Assembly: GCA_023422975.1 (NCBI GenBank)
Contig: JAFAGF010000243.1
Coordinates: forward strand, 1-5,800
Direction: 5' to 3'
Source: Pseudomonadota bacterium
GTDB taxonomy: Bacteria > Pseudomonadota > Gammaproteobacteria > Burkholderiales > Burkholderiaceae_C
Length of the DNA: 5,800 bases
Shown: positions 5,572 to 5,800 of the stretch, piece after piece
Numbering within the stretch: position 1 is the stretch's first letter
Layout of the letters: every line of letters starts with the position of its first letter
Program-made: the position numbers and the translations under genes
The notes under the pieces: generated by a model
Told to the model about the DNA's origin: nothing
The model's input: only the letters and a program-made list of their open reading frames with translations
Databases searched by the model: none

Positions 5572-5800
5572 ATGCCATTTTTTCCTTGTGCCCATGCAGG
5601 TCATCCTGTGTGGCAGCACGCTGTCAAACAGGTCGTGGTGCAGTTGCATGCGCAAATCAGCATGCAAAAGCTCGAAGCGCACTGTCACCTCGGGGTGGTC
5701 TATGTGTCAGAGGTGTATGCAGACCATGCCCGTGAAATTGTGGCCATGCTGTCGCAAGCGCTGCCGCAGGTTCAGCAATGGCTAGGGTGCGCTGCGCACG
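5572..5800 (+). CDS. FIST-domain signal transduction protein (5' part, cut by window end)
   Basis: Only the first 76 codons are present; the frame stays open to the window edge. The sequence starts MPFFPCAHAGHPVWQHAV, then LGVVYVSEVYADHAREIVAML, then a LPQVQQWLGCAAH segment. This order (HP-x-W helix, a hydrophobic strand LG-x-VY followed by Y-x-x-HA, a long helix, then WLGC) is what I recognise as the start of FIST N-terminal domain proteins. FIST domains are thought to be small-molecule sensory modules, often linked to signalling proteins; in stand-alone form their function is poorly known. The ATG at 5572 has a strong AAGGAG ten bases upstream; a GTG directly before it (5569) is in frame but less likely. 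The downstream part, including any FIST_C domain, is outside the window. It may be co-transcribed with phaM, 67 bases upstream. Confidence 0.75.
   Translation, partial: MPFFPCAHAGHPVWQHAVKQVVVQLHAQISMQKLEAHCHLGVVYVSEVYADHAREIVAMLSQALPQVQQWLGCAAH

Noticed and set aside
4626..5578. Minus-strand open frames of 130 to 222 codons under phaM
   Set aside because: They are antisense shadows of phaM, with Arg/Cys/Leu- or Ala-rich low-complexity products, and have no start signals or family resemblance.

Overview
The window is GC-rich bacterial chromosome. Its gene families point to a betaproteobacterium of the Burkholderiales, most likely Comamonadaceae: a Bug-type (TctC) periplasmic binding protein, a PhaM-type polyhydroxybutyrate (PHB) granule protein with a Lys/Ala-rich tail, and a FIST-domain protein. 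This is inferred from protein families; no rRNA or other taxonomic marker is present. I see no tRNA, rRNA, CRISPR array, insertion sequence or phage gene.

Layout. (1) 27-536, plus strand: a periplasmic Cu(I) chaperone of the PCu(A)C family, followed by a strong intrinsic terminator (561-592). (2) 4369 down to 625, minus strand: three genes in the order Bug-type solute-binding protein, FAD/NAD(P)-binding oxidoreductase (probable monooxygenase), and a two-domain carboxymuconolactone decarboxylase (CMD)/AhpD-type peroxidase-like protein. The last two are 12 bases apart and look like a translationally close pair. A hairpin with a T-rich tract sits between the first and second genes and probably lowers expression of the two enzymes relative to the binding protein. 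(3) 4370-4616: an AT-rich divergent intergenic region with repeated TTATTTTGA elements and small dyads, followed by a long GC-richer leader. (4) 4617-5504, plus strand: phaM. (5) 5572 to the window edge, plus strand: the start of a FIST-domain protein with a good ribosome binding site, cut off by the window.

How the genes may work together. The minus-strand trio reads as a small uptake-and-oxidation cassette. A periplasmic protein captures an unknown, probably carboxylate-like, ligand; a flavoprotein oxidises a substrate; and a CxxC-containing AhpD-like protein could remove the peroxide released by flavin chemistry or act on the oxidised product. No TctA/TctB membrane components are visible, so the binding protein is an orphan here. 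phaM and the FIST gene lie on the other strand and have no obvious functional link to the trio. The trio is the best candidate for something undescribed, but its families are known and its substrate cannot be read from the sequence.
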